Positions 9,222-16,799 of a DNA stretch of 64,000 nucleotides are shown in pieces. The position numbers and the translations under genes are program-made. Where the stretch lies: assembly GCF_014204985.1 (NCBI RefSeq), contig NZ_JACHMP010000001.1:558001-622000 (forward strand), given 5' to 3'. Every line of letters begins with the position of its first letter. Within the stretch, counting starts at the first letter, position 1. This stretch comes from Streptosporangium becharense (GTDB lineage Bacteria > Actinomycetota > Actinomycetes > Streptosporangiales > Streptosporangiaceae). Below the pieces are notes generated by a model, which was not told the origin of the DNA, made no database searches, and saw only the letters and a program-made list of their open reading frames with translations.

Positions 9222-10040
9222 CTACGGCCGGGTCACCACGCCGACTCCGACCAGTGACGTGGCGTCCACCGAGTCGATCCCCCGTTCGTCGAGGAGCCCG
9301 AGCAGGCCCTCGCGCACCCGGACGACCGCCTCCGGCTCCATCCCGTCGAGCATGCCGCGGAAGCCGCTGCCGATGACCAGGAGCCATGCCAGGTCAGCGG
9401 TCAGCGGCACGGTCAGCGGCACGCGCCGGACACGTGTCCGTACCAGGCCCAGGCCGGCCAGCCAGGCGTGCATGCCGTCCTCGGAGTCGATCCTGGTGAC
9501 CGAGTCGCGGTTGGACGGCGACTCCGGCGGCGTGCCGCGCTCTCGCTCGACCGCCGCGTGCAACGCCATGCCGAACCGCTCCAACGCGCCTTTCGCCCAC
9601 GTGGTGACGGTGAACCGGCCTCCCGGGCGCAGGAGGCCGGCGAGGCGCGCGGCGGCGGCGTCCATATCGGGCAGGAAGAAGATTCCGTGCACGCACAACA
9701 CCAGGTCGTAGGGCTCGCCGTCCGCGGGCACCCACCGGGTCGCGTCCGCCCGGATGAAGCGGACGGTGTCCAGTCCTCGGACGGCGGCGCGGCGGCGCCC
9801 CTGCTCCAGCAGGGACTCCGCCAGGTCGATCGCGTCGACCGAGCCGCTCGCCCCGCTCGCCGCGGCCGCCGGGATGGCGGACGCGCCGGCGCCGCAGCAC
9901 ACGTCCAGCACCCGGTCACCCGGGCCGATGCCCGCGGCTGCGACGCTCGCCTCGCCGATCGGGTCCCACAGGTGCGGGGACAGCAGGGCGAACTCGGCGT
10001 GGGTGGCGTCGAAGATCGCCCCGACCTTCGCCGGTTCCAT
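9222..10040 (-). CDS. Class I SAM-dependent methyltransferase
   Basis: A 272-residue Rossmann methyltransferase. Motif I is VLDVCCGAGASAIPAA near residues 49-64, motif II an acidic VDAIDLAES, followed by YDLVLCVHGIFFLPD and the post-motif LRPGGRFTVTTW. This is the UbiE/COQ5-like Methyltransf_11/25 arrangement. The ATG at 10040 follows GAGGAGG at ideal spacing. No neighbour reveals the substrate, and it is separate from the ribosomal protein operon that starts upstream on the same strand and ends 133 bp away. Confidence 0.85.
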   Translation of the reverse strand: MEPAKVGAIFDATHAEFALLSPHLWDPIGEASVAAAGIGPGDRVLDVCCGAGASAIPAAAASGASGSVDAIDLAESLLEQGRRRAAVRGLDTVRFIRADATRWVPADGEPYDLVLCVHGIFFLPDMDAAAARLAGLLRPGGRFTVTTWAKGALERFGMALHAAVERERGTPPESPSNRDSVTRIDSEDGMHAWLAGLGLVRTRVRRVPLTVPLTADLAWLLVIGSGFRGMLDGMEPEAVVRVREGLLGLLDERGIDSVDATSLVGVGVVTRP

Positions 10041-10173
10041 GGGTTCCTCCTCGTTGTGGAGTCGTGACGACCACGCCGGCCCGCTCCCGCGGACCGGGCC
10101 GGCGTGGTCTGATCTGGCACGGCAGAGCATGGTGTGGCCGTGCCGGACCGCCGCGGGCCCGTCTCCCCGGATG

Positions 10174-10341
10174 TCAGTCGGGGACGACCAGGCCGCGCCG
10201 GTAGGCGCGGACGAGACGGCGGGGCACCAGCAGTTCCCGCCCGTTCACGGTGATCGGCACCAGGTCGGGGGCGGTCGCCTTCCACTGGCTGCGGCGGTGG
10301 CGGGTGTTGCTGCGCGACGTCTTGCGCTTGGGGACGGCCAC
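10174..10341 (-). CDS. rpmF: 50S ribosomal protein L32, zinc-independent (C-minus) form
   Basis: A 55-residue protein beginning [22 protein letters not shown], the unmistakable L32 N-terminus. In zinc-binding L32 the second half carries a CxxC...CxxC knuckle. Here that half ([19 protein letters not shown]...) has no cysteine, so it is a zinc-free paralog. It starts at a GTG two bases after the rpsN stop, making it the last gene of the zinc-starvation operon. Too short to be called in many annotations. L32 is less often part of this set than L28/L31/L33/S14/S18. Confidence 0.9.
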   Translation of the reverse strand: MAVPKRKTSRSNTRHRRSQWKATAPDLVPITVNGRELLVPRRLVRAYRRGLVVPD

Positions 10342-10343
10342 GG

Positions 10344-10643
10344 CTACCAGCTCGCCTTCGTGACGCCGGGCAGCTCGCCCCGGTGGGCCATCTCGCGGAA
10401 ACGGATGCGGGACAGGCCGAACCTGGTCAGGTGACCGCGGGGCCGGCCGTCGACGGAGTCGCGGTTGCGCACGCGGACGGCGCTGGCGTCGCGCGGCTGG
10501 CGGCCCAGTTCGCGCGCGGCGGCCGCCCGCTCCTCGGAGGTGCCGGTACGGATGATCTCCTTCAGCTCGGCCCTGCGGCCGGCGTACCGGGCCACGACGG
10601 CCTTCCTGCGCTCGTTGGCCGCGATCTTGCTCTTCTTGGCCAT
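10344..10643 (-). CDS. rpsN: 30S ribosomal protein S14, long zinc-independent form
   Basis: A 99-residue S14 ([24 protein letters not shown]...). Its length matches the roughly 100-residue zinc-free class, not the 61-residue zinc type. The C-terminal signature [28 protein letters not shown] is intact, while the CxxC pairs of the short form are absent. Its ATG overlaps the rpmB stop by one base (TGATG), indicating coupling. It would replace the zinc-containing S14 in ribosomes when zinc is scarce. Confidence 0.95.
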   Translation of the reverse strand: MAKKSKIAANERRKAVVARYAGRRAELKEIIRTGTSEERAAAARELGRQPRDASAVRVRNRDSVDGRPRGHLTRFGLSRIRFREMAHRGELPGVTKASW

Positions 10644-10879
10644 CAGACCTTCCCTCCCCGGCCGCGGATCCGGGCCACGGCCGCCTCGATTCCGATCCTG
10701 TCCACGGTCTTGATCGCTCTCGCGCTGAGCGTGAGCCGGACGAAGCGGTTCTCGCTGGGCAGCCAGTAGCGGCGGTGCTGGATGTTGGGGTTCCACCGGC
10801 GGCGGGTGCGCCGGTGGGAGTGGGAGACGTTGTTGCCGAAGACCGGCGACGTGCCGGTGAGCTGGCAGTGGGCGGACAT
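10643..10879 (-). CDS. rpmB: 50S ribosomal protein L28, zinc-independent form
   Basis: A 78-residue L28 starting [20 protein letters not shown] and continuing with the conserved [14 protein letters not shown] block. Zinc-type L28 has CxxC at the N-terminus; here only a single Cys remains (CQLT), so zinc cannot be bound in the usual way. It overlaps rpmE2 and rpsN by single bases (TGATG junctions), consistent with one tightly coupled operon. Confidence 0.95.
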   Translation of the reverse strand: MSAHCQLTGTSPVFGNNVSHSHRRTRRRWNPNIQHRRYWLPSENRFVRLTLSARAIKTVDRIGIEAAVARIRGRGGKV

Positions 10880-11124
10880 CAGTTCCTCCCGTAGCGCTGG
10901 TTGAACCGCTCGACCCTGCCCGCGGTGTCGAGCACCCGGCTGCGGCCGGTGTAGAAGGGGTGGCTCGCGGAGGAGACGTCGACGTCGACCACCGGGTAGA
11001 CGTTGCCGTCCTCCCACTCGATCGTCTTGTCGCTGGTCATGGTGGAGCGGGTGAGGAAGGCGAAGCCCGCGCTGGGGTCGCGGAACACGATGGGGCGGTA
11101 GTCGGGGTGGACGCCCTTCTTCAT
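10879..11124 (-). CDS. rpmE2: 50S ribosomal protein L31 type B, zinc-independent
   Basis: An 81-residue L31 type B ([28 protein letters not shown]...), ending [30 protein letters not shown]. The zinc-binding CxxC of type A L31 is absent and the insertion typical of type B is present. Its ATG overlaps the rpmG stop (ATGA). In characterised bacteria type B L31 is induced by Zur derepression and displaces type A from the ribosome, releasing zinc. Confidence 0.95.
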   Translation of the reverse strand: MKKGVHPDYRPIVFRDPSAGFAFLTRSTMTSDKTIEWEDGNVYPVVDVDVSSASHPFYTGRSRVLDTAGRVERFNQRYGRN

Positions 11125-11285
11125 CGTTCCTCCTTGAAGAGAACGTGCTTGCGGATGATCGGGTCGTACTTGGTGAGGGTGAGCCGGTCGGGATCGTTAC
11201 GCCGGTTCTTGCGGGTCACGTAGGTGTAGCCGGTGCCCGCGCTCGATCTGAGCTTGATCACGGGGCGGAGCTCGTTTCTGGCCAT
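11121..11285 (-). CDS. rpmG: 50S ribosomal protein L33, zinc-independent form
   Basis: A 54-residue L33 ([54 protein letters not shown]). It carries no cysteines, so it is the zinc-free type. It is the first gene of the leftward ribosomal protein operon. The ATG lies about 40 bp from the Zur-like palindrome, placing the operator in the promoter. Confidence 0.95.
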   Translation of the reverse strand: MARNELRPVIKLRSSAGTGYTYVTRKNRRNDPDRLTLTKYDPIIRKHVLFKEER

Positions 11286-11324
11286 CGCCGGTCCCTTTCC
11301 GTCGGCGGGTTGTGCCATGATAGC

Positions 11325-11337
11325 GAAAACGGTTTTC
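11325..11337. promoter_or_regulatory. Putative Zur operator between rpmG and the MRF-like gene
   Basis: A 13-bp dyad GAAAACGGTTTTC with AT-rich flanks (ATGATAGC on the left, ATTATTGC on the right) sits in the 93-bp space between divergent rpmG and the MRF-like gene. It resembles the actinobacterial Zur consensus built on TGAAAATnATTTTCA. Position plus exclusively zinc-free ribosomal products on both sides make zinc repression of both arms very likely. Binding is inferred. Confidence 0.8.
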
Positions 11338-11378
11338 ATTATTGCACCGCCCGCAGACCCATCCGCCAAGGAGATCGT

Positions 11379-12521
11379 GTGTCCACTCCCGTCGTCCTCG
11401 TCGCAGGGCTGCACGCAGGCGCCCGCACCGCCGCCGTCGAAACGCTGCTGCGCGACCACCCCGGCGCCATCGCGATTCACCACAATCTGCGCGAGGTGAC
11501 CTCAGGCCGGGTCGAGCGCGTGGTCCGTGACGCCTCCGAGGTGCTCGGCCTGGCCGACGTGCGGCTCGCGCACGGCTGCGTCACCTGCACCGTGCGCGAG
11601 GACCTCCTGCCCGAGTTGGTCCGGCACTCGGCCACCGCCTCTCTGCTCGTGGTGGACCTGTGGGACTCGGTCGAGCCCCGGTCGGTGGCCGAGGCGCTCG
11701 ACTGCGACGAGGCACGCGACCTGCTGCGGCTGACCGCTGTGCTCACCGCGCTGGACGCCGAGCACATGCCGGTCGACATCACCCGCGGCGACCGCCTCGC
11801 CGAGACCGGCCAGGTGGCCGCGGCCGGCGACGCCCGCTACCTGGCCGAGGTGCTGGCCCGGCAGATCGAGTACGCCACCGGCCTGATGCTGCACGGCGGC
11901 GACGAGGAGGACGCCGAACTGTCGCGCGCCGTGCTCGCCCACCTGGCCCCGGTCACGCCGGTGTTCGACGCCGACGGGTTGCCCGGCGTCACCGGCGGCG
12001 CGCTGTGCCCGGCGGAACTGGCCGAGCGCGTCGACCCGGCGACCGCCCGGCTGCCCTGCGACGCGCAGGCCGACGAGATCGCCACCGTGGTGTGGCACCG
12101 GCTGCGTCCGCTGCACCCGGGCCGCCTGTTCGAGGCCGTGGACGAGCTGGTCACCTCCTCGGTCCGCAGCCGGGGCCGTTTCTGGCTGGCCAACCGGCAC
12201 GAGCGGATGCTCGCCTGGGACGCGGTGGCCGGGGTCGTCTCCGTGGAGGACGCCGGGCCGTGGCTGGCCGCGCTGCCGGAGGCCGCCTGGGAGATGGTCT
12301 CTCCCGCCCGCCGCATGGCCGCCACCCTCGACTGGAACCCGGTGACGGGTGACCGCGTGCAGCACCTGGTCTTCACCGGCCCCGACCTCGACCGCGACCG
12401 TATCCACTCCCTCCTCGACTCCTGCCTCCTCACCCCCGAGGAGTCCCTGGCCGGCTCAGACGTCTGGGCCGGCTACGACGACCCGTTCGCCCACGTCCTC
12501 GACCTCAAGGAGATCGCGTGA
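11379..12521 (+). CDS. mrf: MRF-like CobW-family protein (ribosome hibernation factor recruiting), degenerate P-loop
   Basis: A 380-residue CobW/COG0523 relative. The N-terminal loop reads GLHAGARTA at residues 10-18 where active CobW GTPases have GxxGxGKTT, so the P-loop lysine is missing. The metal motif of the family appears as [12 protein letters not shown] (C67, C70) instead of CxCC. The C-terminal CobW_C domain is present ([13 protein letters not shown]...[10 protein letters not shown]). In mycobacteria the homologue Mrf, encoded in the same zinc operon, recruits the hibernation factor MPY to zinc-free ribosomes. GTG start behind AAGGAG; overlaps rpsR by GTGA. Confidence 0.82.
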   Translation: MSTPVVLVAGLHAGARTAAVETLLRDHPGAIAIHHNLREVTSGRVERVVRDASEVLGLADVRLAHGCVTCTVREDLLPELVRHSATASLLVVDLWDSVEPRSVAEALDCDEARDLLRLTAVLTALDAEHMPVDITRGDRLAETGQVAAAGDARYLAEVLARQIEYATGLMLHGGDEEDAELSRAVLAHLAPVTPVFDADGLPGVTGGALCPAELAERVDPATARLPCDAQADEIATVVWHRLRPLHPGRLFEAVDELVTSSVRSRGRFWLANRHERMLAWDAVAGVVSVEDAGPWLAALPEAAWEMVSPARRMAATLDWNPVTGDRVQHLVFTGPDLDRDRIHSLLDSCLLTPEESLAGSDVWAGYDDPFAHVLDLKEIA

Positions 12522-12760
12522 AGTCCCGCCGCACCCCCCGCAGGAAGACCAACCCGCTGCAGGGGGTCACCTACATCGACTACAAGGACACCGACCTGCT
12601 GCGCCGGTTCATCTCCGACCGCGGCAAGATCCGCAGCCGCCGGGTCACCGGCGTCACCGTGCGGCAGCAGCGGCGGCTCGCCCAGGCCATCAAGAACGCC
12701 CGTGAGATGGCCCTGCTCCCCTACTCCTCACTCCCCCGCACCCCCCGCCCGCGCGTTTGA
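12518..12760 (+). CDS. rpsR: 30S ribosomal protein S18, zinc-independent form
   Basis: An 80-residue S18 starting at a GTG that overlaps the stop of the MRF-like gene (GTGA). Conserved S18 features are [27 protein letters not shown] and [20 protein letters not shown]. The N-terminal zinc cysteines of the housekeeping S18 are absent ([16 protein letters not shown]). It is the second and last gene of the rightward arm of the zinc-starvation locus. Confidence 0.95.
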   Translation: MKSRRTPRRKTNPLQGVTYIDYKDTDLLRRFISDRGKIRSRRVTGVTVRQQRRLAQAIKNAREMALLPYSSLPRTPRPRV

Positions 12761-12851
12761 TCACCTCGCCGCCACACCGGACTCGCCGGCGGCACCCGGC
12801 TGCCGCCACGCGGGCGGCCTCCGAGTAGGACCCCACCCCGCGGACGGGACG

Positions 12852-12905
12852 GCGGAGGCCCGCCCACGGGCCACCGCCTGCAAGCCCCTGTCCGCGGGCC
12901 TCCGC
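12852..12905. terminator. Inverted repeat downstream of rpsR
   Basis: GCGGAGGCCCGC at 12852-12863 pairs perfectly with GCGGGCCTCCGC at 12894-12905, giving a 12-bp stem with a 30-nt loop. There is no T-tract, as is usual for actinomycete terminators. It separates the zinc operon from the acyl-CoA dehydrogenase gene. Confidence 0.5.
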
Positions 12906-12957
12906 ATCGGGCGGTCTCCGGGCATATCATCGCAGTACTGAAATTGATACTTTGGTA

Positions 12958-12973
12958 CTCGTAACAGTACGAG
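12958..12973. promoter_or_regulatory. Dyad upstream of acyl-CoA dehydrogenase
   Basis: CTCGTA-ACAG-TACGAG lies 13 bp before the start codon, overlapping the region just 5' of the GGAGG site. Additional GTAC half-sites (GCAGTACTG, TTGGTACTC) lie within the preceding 25 bp. The spacing suggests a regulator site in the leader or promoter; the regulator is not encoded next to it. Confidence 0.35.
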
Positions 12974-12986
12974 CCGGAGGAACGCC

Positions 12987-14171
12987 ATGCCCGCCACCCG
13001 CGTCATGCCGACCGAGGAGTCCGCCGACCTGATCACGCTGGTCCGCGAACTCGCCCGCAAGGAGCTCGCCCCCCGCGTCGCCGACGACGAGGCCACCGAG
13101 ACCTTCCCGCGTGACGTCTTCCGCACCCTGGGCCGGGCCGGGCTGCTCGGGCTGCCCTACCCGGAGGAGTACGGCGGCGGCGGCCAGCCCTACGAGGTGT
13201 ACCTGCAGGTGCTCGAGGAGATCGCCGCCGTGTGGTCCAGCGTCGGCGTCGGCGTCAGCGTGCACGCCCTGTCCTGCTTCGGCCTCGCCGAATTCGGCAC
13301 CGAGGAGCAGCGGCGACGCTGGCTGCCCGACATGCTCGGCGGCGAACTGCTGGGTGCGTACTGCCTCAGCGAGACCCACGCCGGCTCCGACCCCGCGGCG
13401 ATGCGCACCCGGGCCCGCCGCGACGGCGACGAGTACGTGCTCGACGGCGCCAAGGCCTGGACCACGCACGGCGGCCACGCCGACTTCTACAAGGTGATGG
13501 CCCGCACCTCCGACGAACGGACCGGCATCTCCTGCTTCCTCGTCCCCGCCGACGCCCCGGGGCTGACGGCCGACCCGCCCGAGCGGAAGATGGGCCTGAC
13601 CGCCTCGCACACGACCACCATGCGGCTGGACGGGGTCCGCGTCCCCGCCGAACGCCGCCTCGGCGCCGAGGGCGAAGGTCTGAAGATCGCCCTGCGGGGG
13701 CTCGACTCCGGGCGCCTGGGCATCGCCGCCGTGGCCACCGGCCTGGCCCAGGGAGCGCTCGACGTCGCCCTCGCCTACGCCAGGGAGCGGGAGACCTTCG
13801 GCAAGAAGATCATCGACCACCAGGGGCTGGCGTTCGTCCTCGCCGACATGGCCGCGGCCGTCGAAAGCGCCCGCGCCACCACCCTGCACGCGGCGAGGCT
13901 CAAGGACCGGGGCCTGCCGTTCACCAAGGAGGCGTCCATCGCCAAGCTGGTCGCCACCGACAACGCGATGAAGGTCACCACCGACGCCGTCCAGGTGCTC
14001 GGCGGGGCCGGCTACACCCGTGACTTCCCCGTCGAACGCCACATGCGCGAGGCGAAGGTCATGCAGATCTTCGAGGGCACCAACCAGATACAGCGCCTGG
14101 TGATCGGCCGGGCGCTGGCCAAGGACGACGGCAGGGGCACCGTCTCGGTGTCGCGGCAGGCGGAAAGCTGA
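12987..14171 (+). CDS. Acyl-CoA dehydrogenase
   Basis: A 394-residue FAD enzyme of normal length. The N-terminal helical domain is followed by the FAD-binding beta-domain (AYCLSETHAGSDPAAMRTRA, the ACAD signature 1) and the C-terminal helical domain with signature 2 (QVLGGAGYTRDFPVERHMREAKVMQIFEGTNQIQ). The glutamate of IFEGTNQIQ is at the position of the catalytic base in short and medium-chain enzymes. It performs alpha,beta-desaturation of an acyl-CoA in fatty acid or branched-chain degradation. A GGAGGA site precedes the ATG. No electron-transfer flavoprotein or hydratase is adjacent, so chain specificity is open. Confidence 0.93.
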   Translation: MPATRVMPTEESADLITLVRELARKELAPRVADDEATETFPRDVFRTLGRAGLLGLPYPEEYGGGGQPYEVYLQVLEEIAAVWSSVGVGVSVHALSCFGLAEFGTEEQRRRWLPDMLGGELLGAYCLSETHAGSDPAAMRTRARRDGDEYVLDGAKAWTTHGGHADFYKVMARTSDERTGISCFLVPADAPGLTADPPERKMGLTASHTTTMRLDGVRVPAERRLGAEGEGLKIALRGLDSGRLGIAAVATGLAQGALDVALAYARERETFGKKIIDHQGLAFVLADMAAAVESARATTLHAARLKDRGLPFTKEASIAKLVATDNAMKVTTDAVQVLGGAGYTRDFPVERHMREAKVMQIFEGTNQIQRLVIGRALAKDDGRGTVSVSRQAES

Positions 14172-14351
14172 CACGACCGGCCGGCAGGCGTGGCGAGGCC
14201 TCCCCACCCGGGTCCGTCCCACCGGCCCAGGGCAACCACGGACGGCTGGACCGGCGGCCCGCGTACCGGCTGCTGCTTCTGCCGCTCCCGCTCCCGCCGC
14301 TGCCGGCCGTGGTCCACGAGACAGCGTGACCGCACCTGGACGCGGGAGCGG

Positions 14352-14369
14352 CTCTCGTCCGGACGAGAG
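14352..14369. terminator. Perfect 18-bp palindrome between convergent genes
   Basis: CTCTCGTCCGGACGAGAG is a gap-free palindrome two bases beyond the stop of the TPR gene and 180 bp after the acyl-CoA dehydrogenase stop. As RNA it would form a short stem from either strand. Bidirectional terminator is the simplest reading; a binding site is possible. Confidence 0.45.
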
Positions 14370-14371
14370 GG

Positions 14372-15694
14372 TCAGGACCGGGTGGCGATCACGTCAGGAG
14401 TGGCCGCGGTGAACGCGGCGAGTTCCTTGCGGACCGCGGCGGCCTCACCCGGCTGACCGGTGGCGGTCAGCTGGACGGCGAGACGGTCGAGCACCCGTGC
14501 CATCAGGGGGAGATAACGCGACGGATGGGTCAGGAACAGCCGCCGGTGGACGACGACGGCCTCCTGGAGCAGGGGCACGGCCTCGCCTGCCCGGCCGAGT
14601 ACGGCGTGCGTCTCGGCGTGGTTGTACAGCACACCGCCCAGGATCGGCAGATAGCGGCCGGGGTCGTCCTCGGCGAGCGACCGGTAGATGTTCAGCGCGT
14701 ATCGCTGGCAGTGGAACGCCTGTTCCAGGTTCTCCTGCTGCTGGTGCACCAGCGCCAGCCGGACCAGGGCGTCGGCGAGGTCCGGCCGGAAGCCCTCCCG
14801 GCCGGCCTTGACCAGTTCGTCGTAGGAGACGACGGCGTGGTATCTCGTCTCCGCGGCCTCGTCGAGCTCGCCCGCCTCGAAGGCCGCCGTGCCGAGGTCG
14901 GTCAGGGAACGGGCCAGGTCGGGCAGGTGACGCTCGCGGTCGGCGTCGGCCAGCGTCCGGCGGATGTTGCACGCGTTCCGTGCGGCCGTCAGGGCCTCCC
15001 CGGTGTCACCCTGCCGGGACAGGGCCAGGCCGAGATTGGTCAGGGAACGGGCCAGCTCCGGCATGAACTGGCCGGGGGCGTGACGGGCGAGCTCGCTGTG
15101 GATGGCGACGGCCTCCCGGGCCTCGGGCACCGCCTCTTCGGCCCGGTCCAGGTGGCACAGCGCCAACGCCAGGTTCGTCAGGGCGGCGGCGATCACGACC
15201 GGGGAGAAGCCGTTGGGGTCGGTCGAACAACGGTAGGCGTTCACGGCCTCCGCGAGCGGGGGAAACGCCTGCTCGAAGCGGTCCGCCTCGATCAGCGACG
15301 CACCGACCTGGGTCAGGGCGGCGGCGAACCCGGGGGCGTGCCCGGTGGAGCCGGAGGCGGTCAGCTGCCGGTGCAGGGCCACGGCCGACTGGAGCGCGGC
15401 CAGGGCGTCGTCGAGCCTGCCCACGGTCGACAGGGAGATCGCGAGGTTGACCAGCGAGCCGAACCGGGGCATCAGGAAGCGTCCGGGATCGACCTCGGCC
15501 AGCCCCTTGTAGAGGGCGGCGGTCTCGGTGGCCACGGCCAGCGCCTCCTCCTCCTGCTCTGCCTCCCACAGTGCCCCGCCCAGCTCCGTCAGCGCGTCGG
15601 CCAGCTCGGGGAGGTGCCGGACCGGGTCGGTCTCGGCCAGTTTCCGGTGGGCGGCGACCGCCGCGCGGCAACGGTCGATCTGCTGCTCCTGCAT
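14372..15694 (-). CDS. Tetratricopeptide repeat protein
   Basis: A 440-residue all-helical protein built from about nine to ten TPR units of roughly 44 residues. Each unit has the pattern P-LA-L--LG--L---G--EEAL-A--EAV-----L, for example ELARSLTNLGLALSRQGDTGEALTAARNA. No catalytic or DNA-binding domain and no signal peptide, so it is cytosolic. Such standalone TPR proteins in actinomycetes usually mediate protein contacts, often beside STAND NTPases, but none is adjacent here. The ATG follows GGGGAG. Partner unknown. Confidence 0.85.
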   Translation of the reverse strand: MQEQQIDRCRAAVAAHRKLAETDPVRHLPELADALTELGGALWEAEQEEEALAVATETAALYKGLAEVDPGRFLMPRFGSLVNLAISLSTVGRLDDALAALQSAVALHRQLTASGSTGHAPGFAAALTQVGASLIEADRFEQAFPPLAEAVNAYRCSTDPNGFSPVVIAAALTNLALALCHLDRAEEAVPEAREAVAIHSELARHAPGQFMPELARSLTNLGLALSRQGDTGEALTAARNACNIRRTLADADRERHLPDLARSLTDLGTAAFEAGELDEAAETRYHAVVSYDELVKAGREGFRPDLADALVRLALVHQQQENLEQAFHCQRYALNIYRSLAEDDPGRYLPILGGVLYNHAETHAVLGRAGEAVPLLQEAVVVHRRLFLTHPSRYLPLMARVLDRLAVQLTATGQPGEAAAVRKELAAFTAATPDVIATRS

Positions 15695-15928
15695 GACTCC
15701 CCGATCTGTCCACGATCCGTCCTCCCCGAGGCGAACGGGAGGACGCCGCCGTCTTCCGGCGCGGAAGAGGGCACAAAGACGGCGCGGAAAACCATAGGAG
15801 AGACGGCACCGGGCATCATCGGCTCCGAGGATGACCGGCCCTCACCCGTCAGGGGGAGCCGGCGGGTGTACTCGTCCGGGCAGCCGGCAAGGCGGGAAGA
15901 GGCGGATCACCGGCCCGGGAGCCCCCGG

Positions 15929-16651
15929 TCAGCCGGAATCGGCGTTGAACGACAGCTCGGACGTGATGCGGTAGCGGTCGCCGCGATAGATCGAACGGGT
16001 GAACTCGACGATCCGGCCGCCGGCGTCGCGGGTGGTGCGCTCGAAAAGGAGGGCCGGGGCGTACTGGGGGACGCCGAGCAGTTCGGCCTCGGTCTCGTCG
16101 GTGACCGTGGGCTCTATCGTCTGAACGGCGGTGCGGACATCGACGTTGAAACGTTCCCGCAGCAGGCGGTAGAACGAGCCCGACACCATCTCGGCCGGGA
16201 CCAGGCCGTCCACCAGGGCGTGCGGCAGGTGGATGCGCTCGATCGCCATGGGCTCGTCGTCGACCACCCGCAGCCGCACGACCCGCAGGACCGGGTCGGC
16301 GGGTGAGAGCTGCAGGCGCGCGGCGAGCCTGGCACCCGCGGGGGCCGCGCCGAACTCCAGGACACGGCTGAGCCAGTTGCCCTCGGCCGGGGGTGCGTAG
16401 AACGAGTTACCGGTGGTGGAGGCCAGCGCCTGGGTGACGCGGTGCGGTCCGGTGAACGTGCCACGGCCGTGTTCGCGGACCAGCAGCCCCGACCTGACCA
16501 GGTCGTCGATCGCCGCCCGCACCGTGGGCCGGGAGACGCCGAGCTCCTTGCAGAGATCCCGCTCGGACGGGATCGCCTCGCCCGGTTTCATGTCGGCGAC
16601 GAGGTCGAGCAGGACGTCGCGCACCCGGTCGCGCTTGAGCCCGGCCCTCAT
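15929..16651 (-). CDS. GntR-family regulator, HutC/UTRA type (DasR-like)
   Basis: A 240-residue repressor. Residues about 20-75 are the GntR winged helix (PSERDLCKELGVSRPTVRAAIDDLVRSGLLVREHGRGTF). The remainder is a UTRA ligand domain (LRVVRLRVVDDEPMAIERIHLPHALVDGL). An in-frame GTG 12 bp upstream is an alternative start but overlaps the G-rich ribosome site, so the ATG is preferred. It is divergent from a sugar-uptake operon with a GH20 hexosaminidase, the arrangement of DasR-type control by amino-sugar phosphates. Repeated TTACCA elements between the two are candidate operators. Confidence 0.85.
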   Translation of the reverse strand: MRAGLKRDRVRDVLLDLVADMKPGEAIPSERDLCKELGVSRPTVRAAIDDLVRSGLLVREHGRGTFTGPHRVTQALASTTGNSFYAPPAEGNWLSRVLEFGAAPAGARLAARLQLSPADPVLRVVRLRVVDDEPMAIERIHLPHALVDGLVPAEMVSGSFYRLLRERFNVDVRTAVQTIEPTVTDETEAELLGVPQYAPALLFERTTRDAGGRIVEFTRSIYRGDRYRITSELSFNADSG

Positions 16652-16683
16652 GTTCAGAGTCACTCCCCCACCCTACCAAGATC

Positions 16684-16780
16684 TTACCTGTTTGTTACCA
16701 ATAAGTCCCGTCTGAACGGGCCTTGACGCAACAACTGGTAAAAGACACCCTATACGGAACAGGCCAATTACTTACCAATA
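16684..16780. promoter_or_regulatory. Repeated TTACCAATA elements in gntR-ABC intergenic region
   Basis: TTACCAATA occurs twice as a direct repeat (16695-16703 and 16772-16780), a shorter TTACC at 16684-16688, and the inverted TGGTAA at 16736-16741. All lie in the 148-bp space between the divergent GntR gene and the transporter operon. These are the best candidates for the regulator binding sites, although they differ from the Streptomyces DasR consensus (ACTGGTCTAGACCACT). Confidence 0.45.
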
Positions 16781-16799
16781 TCTGACCTCTGGAGCAGCT

